Shown here in pieces: positions 10,081-20,497 of a DNA stretch of 64,000 nucleotides. This stretch comes from Psychrobacter immobilis (GTDB lineage: Bacteria > Pseudomonadota > Gammaproteobacteria > Pseudomonadales > Moraxellaceae), in assembly GCA_904846265.1 (NCBI GenBank), contig CAJHAA010000011.1:1-64000 (forward strand), in the 5' to 3' direction. The notes under the pieces were generated by a model that saw nothing but the letters and a program-made list of their open reading frames with translations, was not told where the DNA came from and ran no database searches. A program made the translations under genes and the position numbers. How positions within the stretch are numbered: the first letter of the stretch is position 1; every line of letters begins with the position of its first letter.

Positions 10081-10497
10081 TTATTCACCTTGATGTGGCT
10101 CAATCTGGGTCAATAATGGATAGCCTTCACGATGTGCCAGACTGTTTACTTTTTTGGCTTTGGTCTCAGCGATATCTTTAGGATAGATACCAGCAATACC
10201 TTTGCTACTGTTATGAATCGTCAGCATAACTTCGACTGCCGAATCCATACTATGACGAAATTCAGACTGTAAAATATAAACAACGAACTCCATCGGCGTA
10301 TAATTATCATTATACATAACGACGGCATACATAGGCGGCTTAGCCACTTCTGGCTCTGCTACCAGTACATCTGCTTGTGGCGAGGTCTCGCCGTCCGTAT
10401 CGCCATCTTGTGCACGATGAGCAGGTATGGTTGGAAAGTGCCAATCAGCAACAGTTGGCAACGCTTGCAATAGGGTTTGTTTTATCATAATTGGCAT
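10081..10497 (-). CDS. clpS: ATP-dependent Clp protease adaptor ClpS
   Basis: ClpS binds the ClpA N-domain and delivers proteins with destabilising N-terminal residues. The conserved core is at the C-terminal 85 residues: MYAVVMYNDNYTPMEFVV (substrate pocket with the YNDN/TPMEFV motif), HNSSKGIAG and YPKDIAETKA. The product is 138 residues, longer than E. coli (106) because of about 50 low-conservation N-terminal residues. An alternative ATG lies at 10488. It is upstream of clpA on the same strand, across a long spacer. Confidence 0.93.
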   Translation of the reverse strand: MPIMIKQTLLQALPTVADWHFPTIPAHRAQDGDTDGETSPQADVLVAEPEVAKPPMYAVVMYNDNYTPMEFVVYILQSEFRHSMDSAVEVMLTIHNSSKGIAGIYPKDIAETKAKKVNSLAHREGYPLLTQIEPHQGE

Positions 10498-10590
10498 ACA
10501 AATTAATGGTTATATTTATAACAGAATAAAGAGCGCTAACAGAGGTTGGCAAATGCAATGCTTATTATAGCGCTCTTAAATATGAATAGA

Positions 10591-11457
10591 TTAAGGCTCA
10601 ATCGGACTTTCGTCGACTTCAGGTAAATCTAAAAGTGATAGCGGCATATTATCAACTCGCTCGCCAAGCTTCCAATCATAGAGCTGCTCCACTTGTTGCC
10701 CGCCAGCTTGTAAGCTAAGTTTGACTTGTAACGGTTTAAAGCCTGATGGCATCATGAAACGACCACGAATACGAACGATACCTTCAATAGTATAAACTGG
10801 AGGATCTAGCGGCACCTCTACAAAATCATCGTCATTGAGCAACGTCAACGTTGGCTTTAGGCGTTTGGCTTTGCCATCGCTAGCAAGCATGCCTATATCG
10901 AAACCATATTCAAAGGCATTTTCAGGTAATGGCTCAATCTTTGCCGCTATTACCTGTAAAGGCATGCCGCCTTTGTCACGAAGGACATCAGCATATAATT
11001 CATTCAGTTGAGAGACTTGTCTATTCTCAACCGTTAATTCTTGCTGGTTTTCACGCAACTCTTTGATGTTAGCCAAGCTAATCGCCAGCTCCTGCTTAGC
11101 AGTAGCCGCTTGATTGGCCGCTATTTTATGACTAAGACGCAAATCTTCAAGCGCTTCTGTTGCCTCAGTGCTATTGATCATCGCTTGCTTGGTTTCAGTT
11201 TGCATAGAATGAAAGCCACGCTGATATCCTAATTTATGACCGAATATCAATCCAACAATGGCAGTCACCAATATGACAACGACAAAGAGAGCCAACACCA
11301 ATGTGGATGCTCCTTGTTGGGTACCACCTACCTTAGTTACTGAACTAGCATTGGTTTTAAGAGAATGCGGACTACGCTCTAAATGATACAAATCAGAGTC
11401 TTTGCACGATGAAAGTGCGGGCTGTGAGCAAAAGCGTCGTACAAGCTTGACACGCAT
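10591..11457 (-). CDS. membrane-anchored coiled-coil protein, DUF6776-like
   Basis: The 288-residue product has a polar N terminus (1-50) and one transmembrane helix at about 52-72. A heptad-rich coiled coil spans about 80-165. A C-terminal beta-rich domain of about 110 residues contains PLPENAFEYGFDIGML and IRGRFMMPSGFKPLQV. This layout fits the DUF6776 family found next to argC in Pseudomonas; that recollection and the context are the basis. No enzymatic motif is visible and the function is unknown. The C-terminal domain is probably periplasmic. Confidence 0.65.
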   Translation of the reverse strand: MRVKLVRRFCSQPALSSCKDSDLYHLERSPHSLKTNASSVTKVGGTQQGASTLVLALFVVVILVTAIVGLIFGHKLGYQRGFHSMQTETKQAMINSTEATEALEDLRLSHKIAANQAATAKQELAISLANIKELRENQQELTVENRQVSQLNELYADVLRDKGGMPLQVIAAKIEPLPENAFEYGFDIGMLASDGKAKRLKPTLTLLNDDDFVEVPLDPPVYTIEGIVRIRGRFMMPSGFKPLQVKLSLQAGGQQVEQLYDWKLGERVDNMPLSLLDLPEVDESPIEP

Positions 11458-11558
11458 TTAGACAATATCTCTTAACAGTAATGGCAATATTATAGCGGAA
11501 TTTATAATCAATACCTAGCACCATAAATGTGAATGATTTGACCACAGCTAAACATCTG

Positions 11559-12626
11559 CTACGGAACAATAGGTGCAAAGTTTAGACCCATTGTTTCATC
11601 GAATCCGAACATGACATTCATATTTTGTACCGCTTGTCCTGCTGCCCCTTTTACCAAATTGTCTTGTACGACAATCACTGTCAATTCAGCACGTTCATTG
11701 TTTTGATGCACAGCAATGCGTAAACGGTTGCTGGCACGGACACTACGGGTATCTGGATAAATACCTTTTGGCATGACATCAATAAACGCTTCTGATTCAT
11801 AGCATGTTTCAAATATCTGCTGCCAATCAATAGCAGCACCCGCATCCGTCAGCTCAAGATGAATAGAGCTCAGCATGCCACGTATCATCGGCACAAGATG
11901 CGGTAAAAAACGAATGCGATGGGTGAACTGGCTGTCTAATAACTGCGCCACGCCTTGCTCAATCTCGGGCAGGTGACGATGTCCTTCAACGCTATAAGCT
12001 TTAAAGTTATCAGTAGTTTCAGCATAATTAAGCGCAAGTGAAGCTTGGCGACCAGCACCAGAAACACCAGACTTTGCATCGATAACAATGCGTGATTCCA
12101 CCAATCTCTCTGCTTGCTTATTTTGCATATCGATTATTGGTTTCAAACCCAAAATAGCGGTAGTCGGATAACAACCCGGATTACCGACGACTAAAGCAGT
12201 GGCAAGTTTATCTCGATTCACTTCAGGTAAACCATAGACAGCTGTCTTTAGCAGCTCAGGACAAGCATGCGACTGCTGATACCAGTGTTCAAAATCGGAC
12301 AGTGACTGCAAACGAAAATCAGCAGCCAAATCAATGACTTTCACACCAGCTTGCGTTAGCGCCTCTGCTTGCTTCATCGCTACGCCATGTGGGGTCGCAA
12401 AAAAGACCACATCACACTTTTGCAGCGTTGCAAGCGTTTCATCGCCCAAGTCGCTAAAGACAATATCTGATATACCGCGTAAGCTTGGAAATATCTCATC
12501 AGCGCGTGTACCAGCTTCGCTACGCGAGGTTAGTAAATCAATAGATACTTCAGGATGCGCAGATAACAAGCGAATCAGCTCAATGCCCGTATAACCTGTG
12601 CCACCAACAATCGCTGCTGAAATCAT
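11559..12626 (-). CDS. argC: N-acetyl-gamma-glutamyl-phosphate reductase
   Basis: ArgC reduces N-acetylglutamyl phosphate to the semialdehyde in arginine synthesis. The NADP-binding GGTGYTGIELIR motif is at residues 8-19. The active-site Cys is in VVGNPGCYPTTA and the substrate loop in VEGHRHLPEIEQG. Length 355 suits the family (334-345 plus a few residues). ATG 12626 has AAAAGGAA upstream. It lies downstream of hemE with a 110-bp gap; no terminator is seen between them. Confidence 0.97.
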   Translation of the reverse strand: MISAAIVGGTGYTGIELIRLLSAHPEVSIDLLTSRSEAGTRADEIFPSLRGISDIVFSDLGDETLATLQKCDVVFFATPHGVAMKQAEALTQAGVKVIDLAADFRLQSLSDFEHWYQQSHACPELLKTAVYGLPEVNRDKLATALVVGNPGCYPTTAILGLKPIIDMQNKQAERLVESRIVIDAKSGVSGAGRQASLALNYAETTDNFKAYSVEGHRHLPEIEQGVAQLLDSQFTHRIRFLPHLVPMIRGMLSSIHLELTDAGAAIDWQQIFETCYESEAFIDVMPKGIYPDTRSVRASNRLRIAVHQNNERAELTVIVVQDNLVKGAAGQAVQNMNVMFGFDETMGLNFAPIVP

Positions 12627-12736
12627 AAGATATTCCTTTTTCTTTTACTTGGTAAATATCAGTATTTGTTAAACAAATCTTAGATAGAAAGCTTGCTTAT
12701 ATGCCTGAACTTTGTCATTTTTAGATTCAAGCGGCT

Positions 12737-13873
12737 TTAGATTTTATAATCGTGCACCGCATCGATGAATACTTTGGCATTGTCAGGATTGACCCACTGC
12801 GTAATACCATGACCTAAGTTTGCTATATAACCCGTTTTTTCGCCGCTCGCATAAGCACTATCAAGCATTGCATTTACTTCAGCACGAATCGTCGCAGGTG
12901 AACCATACAATGTTGCCGGATCCAAATTGCCTTGAATGGCTTTACTACTCTGTAATTTTTTATGCTGTTTGGTCAATTGACGCTGACTTTCAGCCAATAC
13001 TTGGCGTGCACGATCAATGGGCATCGTCCAATCCAACCCTAAAACATCAGCTTGACTATCTGCTTGCACATCCAACCATAACCCACCACCTTTGGTAAAT
13101 AATACCACTGGTATCTGCGGATGGCGTACTTTTAATTCAGCGACGATACGCCTATTATAAGCATGAGAAAAATCGATAAACTGACGATGGCCAAGCGCCC
13201 CGCCCCAACTATCAAAAATCTGTAGAATTTGAGCACCAGCGACCACCTGTGCATCTAGATAATCAATGACAGAAGTGGCTAATTTATCTAATAATTGATG
13301 CAAAAAATCAGGGTTGCTATACAAAAATCCTTTAGTATAACGATAGTCTTTTGAGCTGCCGCCTTCAATCATGTAGGTGGCCAATGTCCATGGACTACCA
13401 GAGAAACCAAATAAAGGCACTTGACCATTTAGTGCTTTGCGGATGCTCTTCACCGCACGCATGACATAATCAAGAGAATCATTGGGTTCAAGTACTGGCA
13501 ATCTATCTAAGTCTGCTTGCGTACGAATAGGATGTTTAAACTTAGGGCCTTCGCCCGCCTCAAAGTATAAGCCCAATCCCATAGCATCAGGTATGGTCAA
13601 AATATCGCTAAATAAGATAGCAGCATCTAAATCATAACGGCGTAGTGGCTGTAAAGTGACTTCAGTGGCGCGGTCCGTATCTTTGCACAGGCTCATAAAG
13701 TCGCCGGCTTCTGCACGAGTGGCTTTATATTCCGGTAAATAACGACCAGCTTGACGCATCATCCAGACTGGCGTGGTGTCTATTGATTCAAAGCGTAATG
13801 CCCGTAACAATCTGTCGTTCTTTAAAGGCGCAAACTCTTGCTGAATCGAGTTACTATTGTCTGAAGCACTCAT
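12737..13873 (-). CDS. hemE: uroporphyrinogen decarboxylase
   Basis: HemE removes four carboxyl groups from uroporphyrinogen III to make coproporphyrinogen III in heme synthesis. Signature motifs are [28 protein letters not shown] and the C-terminal [18 protein letters not shown]. The longest frame starts at ATG 13900, but that codon lies inside a strong hairpin. ATG 13873 has GGAG nine bases upstream and gives 378 residues, so it is chosen. Confidence 0.96.
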   Translation of the reverse strand: MSASDNSNSIQQEFAPLKNDRLLRALRFESIDTTPVWMMRQAGRYLPEYKATRAEAGDFMSLCKDTDRATEVTLQPLRRYDLDAAILFSDILTIPDAMGLGLYFEAGEGPKFKHPIRTQADLDRLPVLEPNDSLDYVMRAVKSIRKALNGQVPLFGFSGSPWTLATYMIEGGSSKDYRYTKGFLYSNPDFLHQLLDKLATSVIDYLDAQVVAGAQILQIFDSWGGALGHRQFIDFSHAYNRRIVAELKVRHPQIPVVLFTKGGGLWLDVQADSQADVLGLDWTMPIDRARQVLAESQRQLTKQHKKLQSSKAIQGNLDPATLYGSPATIRAEVNAMLDSAYASGEKTGYIANLGHGITQWVNPDNAKVFIDAVHDYKI

Positions 13874-13890
13874 GTACAAATCTCCAAAAC

Positions 13891-13926
13891 AACACCGCAT
13901 TCATGATCATCAATGAATACGGTGCT
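13891..13926 (-). terminator. 14-bp hairpin just upstream of hemE
   Basis: On the minus strand AGCACCGTATTCAT pairs with ATGAATGCGGTGTT over 14 positions (two G-U pairs), with an 8-base loop, then TTGTTTTGGAG. It ends only about 18 bases before the hemE start and just 5' of its Shine-Dalgarno sequence. It may be the proB terminator, or a leader structure that limits hemE expression. The T tract is imperfect. Confidence 0.5.
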
Positions 13927-14166
13927 GGATAAAATAAGTTGAATAAAAGAATATTAAAACGTTTATATAGCGACAATCTATTCTAGAAAACCACAAATAA
14001 TGAGATATTCGCTAATAACAATTTATTGGTTAATATCCCTCGTGTTAACAATCATAAGAATAATAATCATTAAAAGTATTTGTGTTTTTTAGAGCGTCAT
14101 TTGCCGTTAGTCTTTAATCAATAATATCGTGCTCATATTTGAAATTGGATGAATACCATGAATGGT

Positions 14167-15339
14167 CTACATGGTCAGCGCTAAATTATCACGGTGTACC
14201 ATGACCACACGCTCTTCATTATTACCAAGAATTCTATCAAACTGCTCAGTACGCTCACGAGCCACTCGGCAAGCATCACGAGATGAGAAGTTCACTTGTC
14301 CAACTGCTAAACGCTCGCCCGTATCTTGGTGTACCACCTCAACCACGTCACCTTCATCGAAATCACCGCGTACTTCCACAACGCCGACCGGTAGCAAGCT
14401 CTTGTGATGCTCAACTACAGCTTTTGCTGCGCCTGCATCGACTATTAGAGTGCCTGACATACGTAAATGTGCGGCAAGCCATTGTTTGCGTGCAATGATT
14501 TTGTCTTGATCATTGGTGGTCAACAAAGTACCGACCGCTTCGCCTGATACCACACGAGTAATAACATCATCGATAGCACCGCTCACGATAACGGTTGGAC
14601 AACCACCCATCGCAGCAAGACGACCAGCACGAATTTTGGTCAGCATACCGCCGCGACCAAGCTTGCCACCATCTCCTGCAATATCAAATAAGTAATCCGC
14701 CATCGCACGCTCTTGGCGAATCATTTTTGCATTAGGATTGTCACGTGGGTTGTCCGTAAACACCCCATCTTGATCGGTTAAAATGATATATAAATCGGCA
14801 TTAACCATCGCCGCTGCCATCGCGCCCAAAGTATCGTTATCACCAAACTTGATTTCATCAATGGTAATAGTGTCGTTTTCATTGATGACTGGGAGCACGC
14901 GCCACTCTAGTAATTGTGTCAACGCGCCCGTCGTATTGAGATAACGGCTACGATTGGACAAATCATCATGTGTTAGTAGTAGCTGCGAGCTTTGAATACC
15001 ATGCTGAATTAATGCTGACCACCACGTTTCAATCAAACCCATTTGACCAATAGAAGCACAGGCCTGTAGTGCTGCTAGTTTCTTCGGGCGCTCCTCAAGG
15101 TTCATTCGTACCACACCTTCAGCAACGGCACCTGACGATACTAGCAGTACTTCGACGCCTTGCTTGTGCAATTTAGCGATCTGCTTTGCCCACTCATATA
15201 TGGCAGTTCGATCCAGCCCTCGACCGTTATTGGTTAACAACGATGAGCCAATCTTGACAATAACGCGCTGAATATCAAAGTTGCGAGTTTGTTTAATAAA
15301 CCTTGCTTCTTCGGTCGTGTTTTCTATGTCACCTGCCAT
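14167..15339 (-). CDS. proB: glutamate 5-kinase
   Basis: ProB phosphorylates glutamate in the first step of proline synthesis. The amino acid kinase domain (about 20-270) shows VKIGSSLL, VSSGAVAEGV, NENDTIT and LGRGGMLTKIRAGRLA. A PUA domain occupies about 290-375. The 390 residues include about 20 extra at the N terminus relative to E. coli (367). ATG 15339 has a good ACAGGAG upstream. It is downstream of obgE on the same strand, as in many Pseudomonadales. Confidence 0.96.
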   Translation of the reverse strand: MAGDIENTTEEARFIKQTRNFDIQRVIVKIGSSLLTNNGRGLDRTAIYEWAKQIAKLHKQGVEVLLVSSGAVAEGVVRMNLEERPKKLAALQACASIGQMGLIETWWSALIQHGIQSSQLLLTHDDLSNRSRYLNTTGALTQLLEWRVLPVINENDTITIDEIKFGDNDTLGAMAAAMVNADLYIILTDQDGVFTDNPRDNPNAKMIRQERAMADYLFDIAGDGGKLGRGGMLTKIRAGRLAAMGGCPTVIVSGAIDDVITRVVSGEAVGTLLTTNDQDKIIARKQWLAAHLRMSGTLIVDAGAAKAVVEHHKSLLPVGVVEVRGDFDEGDVVEVVHQDTGERLAVGQVNFSSRDACRVARERTEQFDRILGNNEERVVMVHRDNLALTM

Positions 15340-15418
15340 ATAAACTCCTGTCTCTCATGTGAATTGATTACGGGGATTGATCTAAAAAATTCAAGTATAT
15401 CAGCTCAAGCCTGTTAGC

Positions 15419-16651
<1,233 letters not shown>

Positions 16652-16774
16652 TTACACTCTAGTTTATAGACTCAATAGCAGTCATATACTGCTTCTTTTG
16701 CCTATAGGTATCTTTCAAAAAATAGGAGACTTACGTCTATGTTGCTATATATCATTGCTTTATCTGTGACAATA

Positions 16775-16803
16775 ACACCCGATAACCAATTGGACTATCG
16801 GGT
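16775..16803 (-). terminator. possible terminator of gap
   Basis: Arms CACCCGATA and TATCGGGTG form a perfect 9-bp stem with an 11-base loop, about 120 bp after the gap stop codon. The following sequence on the minus strand (TTATTG) is only modestly T rich, so termination strength is uncertain. Confidence 0.5.
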
Positions 16804-16921
16804 GCGGTATATATTAACTTAAAAAATCACATCTATTTGTCCATGCTAAAAGTGACTATTAAAGTACTTTCTTATAAAGAATACCTCAATATTAAAAACT
16901 CACTACTGCTGTACAAATGTA

Positions 16922-18367
16922 TTAAGCTGGAATCTGTGTATAACTGATGCCTGCCATTTGTGTGGCTAAACGTAATACTTGCGTACTATAGCCAACTTCA
17001 TTGTCATACCAGATATAAACAATGGCATGATTGTCGGTCAAAATAGTCGCTTGGGCATCGACAATACCTACATGGGTATCACCAACAAAATCCGTCGATA
17101 CCGCTTCGGTAGAATCTGTATAAGCAATTTGTGTTTGCCACTGACTGCTATTAGATACTTTACGCATAAACTCGTTCAATGCATCAGCACTTTCTGGTGC
17201 TGTTTTAAGATTCAAGTTTAAAATCGCTAAGCTGACGTTTGGCGTTGGTACACGGATGGCATTACCCGTTAGTTTACCACTAAGCTCTGGCAGTGCTTTA
17301 CCAACCGCTTTAGCAGCACCCGTACTGGTAATAACCATATTCAATACAGCACTACGACCACGGCGATCCGCTTTATGATAATTATCAATCAAGTTCTGAT
17401 CGTTAGTGAATGAGTGAATCGTTTCAACGTGACCGTTTTCGATACCGTATTCATCGTTCAATACTTTTAACGTTGGGGTGATTGCGTTGGTGGTACAGCT
17501 CGCCGCACTGACGATTGTATCTTCACCGACTGTATCGTTATTTACACCATAAACAACGTTTTTAATCTCACCGCCAGCTGGGGCTGTTAATAGGACTTTT
17601 TTCACACCAGTCGATTGCAAATGCTTGCCAAGACCCGCTTCATCTTTCCAAATGCCCGTATTGTCAATCACTAACGCATCATTAATACCGTAAGTCGTAT
17701 AATCAATCTCGCTTGGATCTTTAGCGTAGATGACCTGAACAAAGCGACCATTGATAATCAAGCCATTGTTTTCATCATCAACCACCACGCCACCAGCAAA
17801 GCTACCATGAATCGAATCACGCTCTAGCAATGATGCGCGCTTGGCCAAATCGCCAGATGCCGCAGGACGTACGACGATGGCTTTTAACTGCATACCTTTA
17901 GCACTTGACGCTTGTGATAATAGCAGGCGAGTTAAAATACGACCAATACGACCAAAACCGTATAGCACGACATCAGTCGCCGGATTAACCGTAGTGTCAT
18001 CAACATTAACTGCTTGAAGTGCTGCTTGTAAATCACTGTCATTAGCGATTAATTGACCAACATCAACCTGTGCAGACTGAAGCTTATCATTAGCCGCTAG
18101 CGCTTTAACCATGGCTAAAGTGTCAGCGATATCAATAGATTTAGCGTCTTGGTTACGCAAGGCTACTTTTTGATGCAATGCCAATATTTGACCAACTGAC
18201 GTCGTATTTAACGTGTCACCGAACAAGGTTACTTGTACGTCTTGCTCATTATAGAGCTTATTCAATAGCCCCATCAGCTCAATCGCTTGTTGCTCTTGAT
18301 TGTTGTAGTTGCTTAAGTGGTCTTGATGTAATTGGCGTAAGGTATCAGCGTTGCTCACGAGAAACAT
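16922..18367 (-). CDS. gap: glyceraldehyde-3-phosphate dehydrogenase, long form
   Basis: This 481-residue enzyme interconverts glyceraldehyde 3-phosphate and 1,3-bisphosphoglycerate. The NAD-binding GFGRIGR motif is at 137-143, the catalytic Cys291 is in SAASCTTNAITP, and VYIWYDNEVGYS is near the end. An N-terminal extension of about 130 residues, absent from the usual 330-residue GapA, marks the long class found in Acinetobacter and as GapB-like proteins in Pseudomonas, often linked to gluconeogenesis. That role is inference. It stands alone between obgE and the MITE region. ATG 18367 has only a weak ribosome site. Confidence 0.92.
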   Translation of the reverse strand: MFLVSNADTLRQLHQDHLSNYNNQEQQAIELMGLLNKLYNEQDVQVTLFGDTLNTTSVGQILALHQKVALRNQDAKSIDIADTLAMVKALAANDKLQSAQVDVGQLIANDSDLQAALQAVNVDDTTVNPATDVVLYGFGRIGRILTRLLLSQASSAKGMQLKAIVVRPAASGDLAKRASLLERDSIHGSFAGGVVVDDENNGLIINGRFVQVIYAKDPSEIDYTTYGINDALVIDNTGIWKDEAGLGKHLQSTGVKKVLLTAPAGGEIKNVVYGVNNDTVGEDTIVSAASCTTNAITPTLKVLNDEYGIENGHVETIHSFTNDQNLIDNYHKADRRGRSAVLNMVITSTGAAKAVGKALPELSGKLTGNAIRVPTPNVSLAILNLNLKTAPESADALNEFMRKVSNSSQWQTQIAYTDSTEAVSTDFVGDTHVGIVDAQATILTDNHAIVYIWYDNEVGYSTQVLRLATQMAGISYTQIPA

Positions 18368-18690
18368 CCTTATGGTCAGTAATGTGTGATCAGTAAATGA
18401 TAGAGAATACAGATTAGATAGATTATGTGTGGTCTACGCAATCACTCTAGTATGGCAACCGCACGATATCGGTGTCAGTTATTGAGGTAGAGTATTGAGA
18501 TCGCCTAGATTTTAGCCTAAAACGGCCTATTTTGCCAGTGATAACCGATCTGCTAGCGCTTATAAAGCATTTTATTGAATTATGCAGGTTATTATGAAAA
18601 TAAAGGCAGCCAATTATGCTGCCTTATTGTTTATTATTGCCAGTATCAAATAGTGGATGATAAAGTACCACTACTATTTAACTCAGTATC
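18368..18690. other. spacer between gap and the first MITE
   Basis: No gene is seen. It should contain the gap promoter on the minus strand. It also holds a hairpin at 18603-18625, described separately, that looks like the original end of the lipocalin transcript. Confidence 0.5.
18603..18625 (-). terminator. terminator, probably of the lipocalin gene
   Basis: AAGGCAGC and GCTGCCTT form an 8-bp stem with a 7-base loop. The minus strand continues TATTTTC and the plus strand ATTGTTT. In minus orientation it would end the lipocalin transcript, which now also crosses the inserted MITE. Confidence 0.6.
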
Positions 18691-18864
18691 TAGGGCGTGC
18701 CTTCATTTCAAAAATGGTGATAAAAACAAGATAAATTGCCGTCAAACAAGAAAAATAGCGCAGATAATATCGGGATATTAACCAACTATTTGACGATGTT
18801 TGGCAAGATTTGACCATTTTTAGCCCATTGAGATGACTATCGAGTGAATTGAAGACACGTTCTA
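18691..18864. mobile_element. 174-bp MITE, copy 1
   Basis: A non-coding element with imperfect 15-bp terminal inverted repeats: TAGGGCGTGCCTTCA at the left, and TAGAACGTGTCTTCA read inward from the right. It is flanked by CTAG on both sides, so the target duplication is TA or CTAG. A second copy of exactly the same length lies at 22081 in the same orientation, about 86% identical by hand alignment with no gaps. It starts 14 bp after the lipocalin stop codon. No ORF is present, so it depends on a transposase elsewhere. Confidence 0.8.
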
Positions 18865-18878
18865 GTCAGTGATGCTCG

Positions 18879-19562
18879 TTATGGAACGAGACTAACCGTT
18901 TGATTGGTCTGCGGGGTTAACTTAAATTCTTTTAAGTCATAGCCTTGCTGTTGAGCGATTTGACGATATTTGGCATAAGTTTCTTGAGTGACGTTTGGCG
19001 AACGTGCCAATAACCATAAATATTTTTTATCAGGTGTTCCTACTAAAGCAGTCTTGTAATCAGCATCACGTGCTAGTACCCAATAGTCTGCACGACCAAC
19101 TGGCAACCAACGAATCCACGATGGTAAAAATGTGACCTTTAACTTACTGCCTGACTCATCAACAGGCTTAGCGATACCCTCAGAAGTAATATCAGAACCG
19201 TCTTTCTGTACGCATTTATTAGTGACTATGATACCTGAGCCGTCGGTTTTTTCAGTATAATTGGCGGTGACATCACTGGCACAATTGCGCTGAAAATACA
19301 TGGGCAAACGACCTATCTCATACCATGTTCCTGCATACTTTTTTAGATCAACGCTATCCACTGTGGTCGGTGTGCTTGCAGACTTATGAATGATGGCGCT
19401 TGGCTTGATTGACAGTGTCTCTGTAGTGGTTTTATCGGTAGTGGCGTTAGCAGTCATGTCAGCGGTAGCATTGACTGGTGGCGTCGCCGCATACGCTGAG
19501 AATGCAGCTAATGGTATGATAATAGCTAGAGCTATACCCGTATGCTTGATAAGTCCATTCAT
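18879..19562 (-). CDS. lipocalin family protein (Blc-like), secreted
   Basis: Blc-type lipocalins bind hydrophobic ligands, such as lysophospholipids, at the cell envelope. The mature domain has the lipocalin signature YAGTWYEIGRLPMYFQRNC, then VGRADYWVLARD and LWLLARSP. ATG 19562 is chosen: it has CGGAG upstream and is followed at once by a signal peptide (KHTGIALAIIIPLAAF, cleavage after YAA or SAYA), giving 227 residues. There is no lipobox Cys, unlike E. coli Blc, so it is probably periplasmic. The frame stays open for 165 codons upstream. A MITE separates the stop from the likely terminator. Confidence 0.85.
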   Translation of the reverse strand: MNGLIKHTGIALAIIIPLAAFSAYAATPPVNATADMTANATTDKTTTETLSIKPSAIIHKSASTPTTVDSVDLKKYAGTWYEIGRLPMYFQRNCASDVTANYTEKTDGSGIIVTNKCVQKDGSDITSEGIAKPVDESGSKLKVTFLPSWIRWLPVGRADYWVLARDADYKTALVGTPDKKYLWLLARSPNVTQETYAKYRQIAQQQGYDLKEFKLTPQTNQTVSLVP

Positions 19563-20057
19563 AAATATACGCTCCGGTATTTCTTTGTATGATGAGTAAG
19601 TAGAGGTTGATGATGAATCAGCATTTTGCGTTGAATGGTGGTTCTGTCCAGATTCTTTTTCGCTCAACTCTTGTGACCATTTATAATCGTTAGTGCAGTG
19701 ACCACTATCCTTGGTACAGTAATCACTAACGAAATTACTGCTTTCGCTATGTTTTGAATCGCCGTCTTTGTTATTATTGCTGTTAGTCATAGTAGACTCT
19801 TTTGCCCGTAGTGGGCTCTTATCGGCGCTTTTATATCCAAAATAGTGATTTTTCGAAGACGTTTTTTTTGCCAAATGGGTAGAATATTGGTCATTTAGAT
19901 TATCATGGTTGTAGCTAGCATCGTTGCTGGCGTGACCTGTCTGCCGTGTACTACCCTCATTCAGATGATAGTGGCACGACTGTGTAGTCTGCTTAGATTG
20001 AGAACCAGCTTCCTTTGTATCAGACCATGCTGATTGAGGTAACTTATTGGTTTTCAT
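19563..20057 (-). other. open hydrophilic frame, in frame with the lipocalin gene
   Basis: From ATG 20057 to the lipocalin start, 165 codons are open in the same frame. The predicted chain is extremely rich in Ser, Asn, His, Thr, Lys and Asp, with a few Cys and no hydrophobic core. It resembles no domain I know. An internal ATG at 19790 is preceded by AAAGAG. It could be an untranslated leader open by chance, a separate small protein region, or a cytoplasmic extension that would bury the signal peptide, which is unlikely. Coding status is unresolved. Confidence 0.4.
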
Positions 20058-20497
20058 AGAGGTACCATTATTGATAGTGACTGTTAACTATTCTTCTTAT
20101 ATGCCCTATATATACTCTCATCTTCTGTGCGTCTTCAACTTTTAAAAATATATTGAATGTAAAAGCTGGCGCTGCAAAAACCAAATATTATGAGAGCAGT
20201 TAAGAGATATGTTGATAAGCAATTCGCTTATAAGAATATAGAGTAAGTACTCTTTGTTTAGGTGATATATATTAATGGCAGCTCAACTATTAAAACAGTG
20301 TCGCAATGTAGGAAAAAGCAACGGTTTGTAAGTAACTATGCGTTTATGCAGTAGAATAAATACCGAATAAACACATAGTTACTGATTGGATAAATATATT
20401 AAAAATCAATTATTTGCCCTGATAGATGCCAATTAATGGCAATTCTGGTTCAGAACTGGTCAGCATTGGTGCCAACACTCCCTCTATTAGTTCTTTA
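20058..20497. other. spacer between the Nudix/ThiE gene and the lipocalin region
   Basis: This AT-rich stretch has no gene. It holds a striking hairpin at 20332-20382 (separate entry) and a smaller palindrome, AGAGTA-AG-TACTCT, at 20240-20253. The promoter of the lipocalin transcript should lie in the right-hand half beyond 20058. Confidence 0.5.
20332..20382 (-). repeat. large hairpin, 16-bp arms
   Basis: Arms GTAACTATGCGTTTAT (20332-20347) and ATAAACACATAGTTAC (20367-20382) pair at 15 of 16 positions. On the minus strand the odd position is a G-U pair, giving a full 16-bp stem with a 19-base loop. It lies 116 bp downstream of the Nudix/ThiE stop. There is no T tract, so it is more likely a 3' UTR structure or a dispersed palindrome than a classical terminator. 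Confidence 0.55.
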
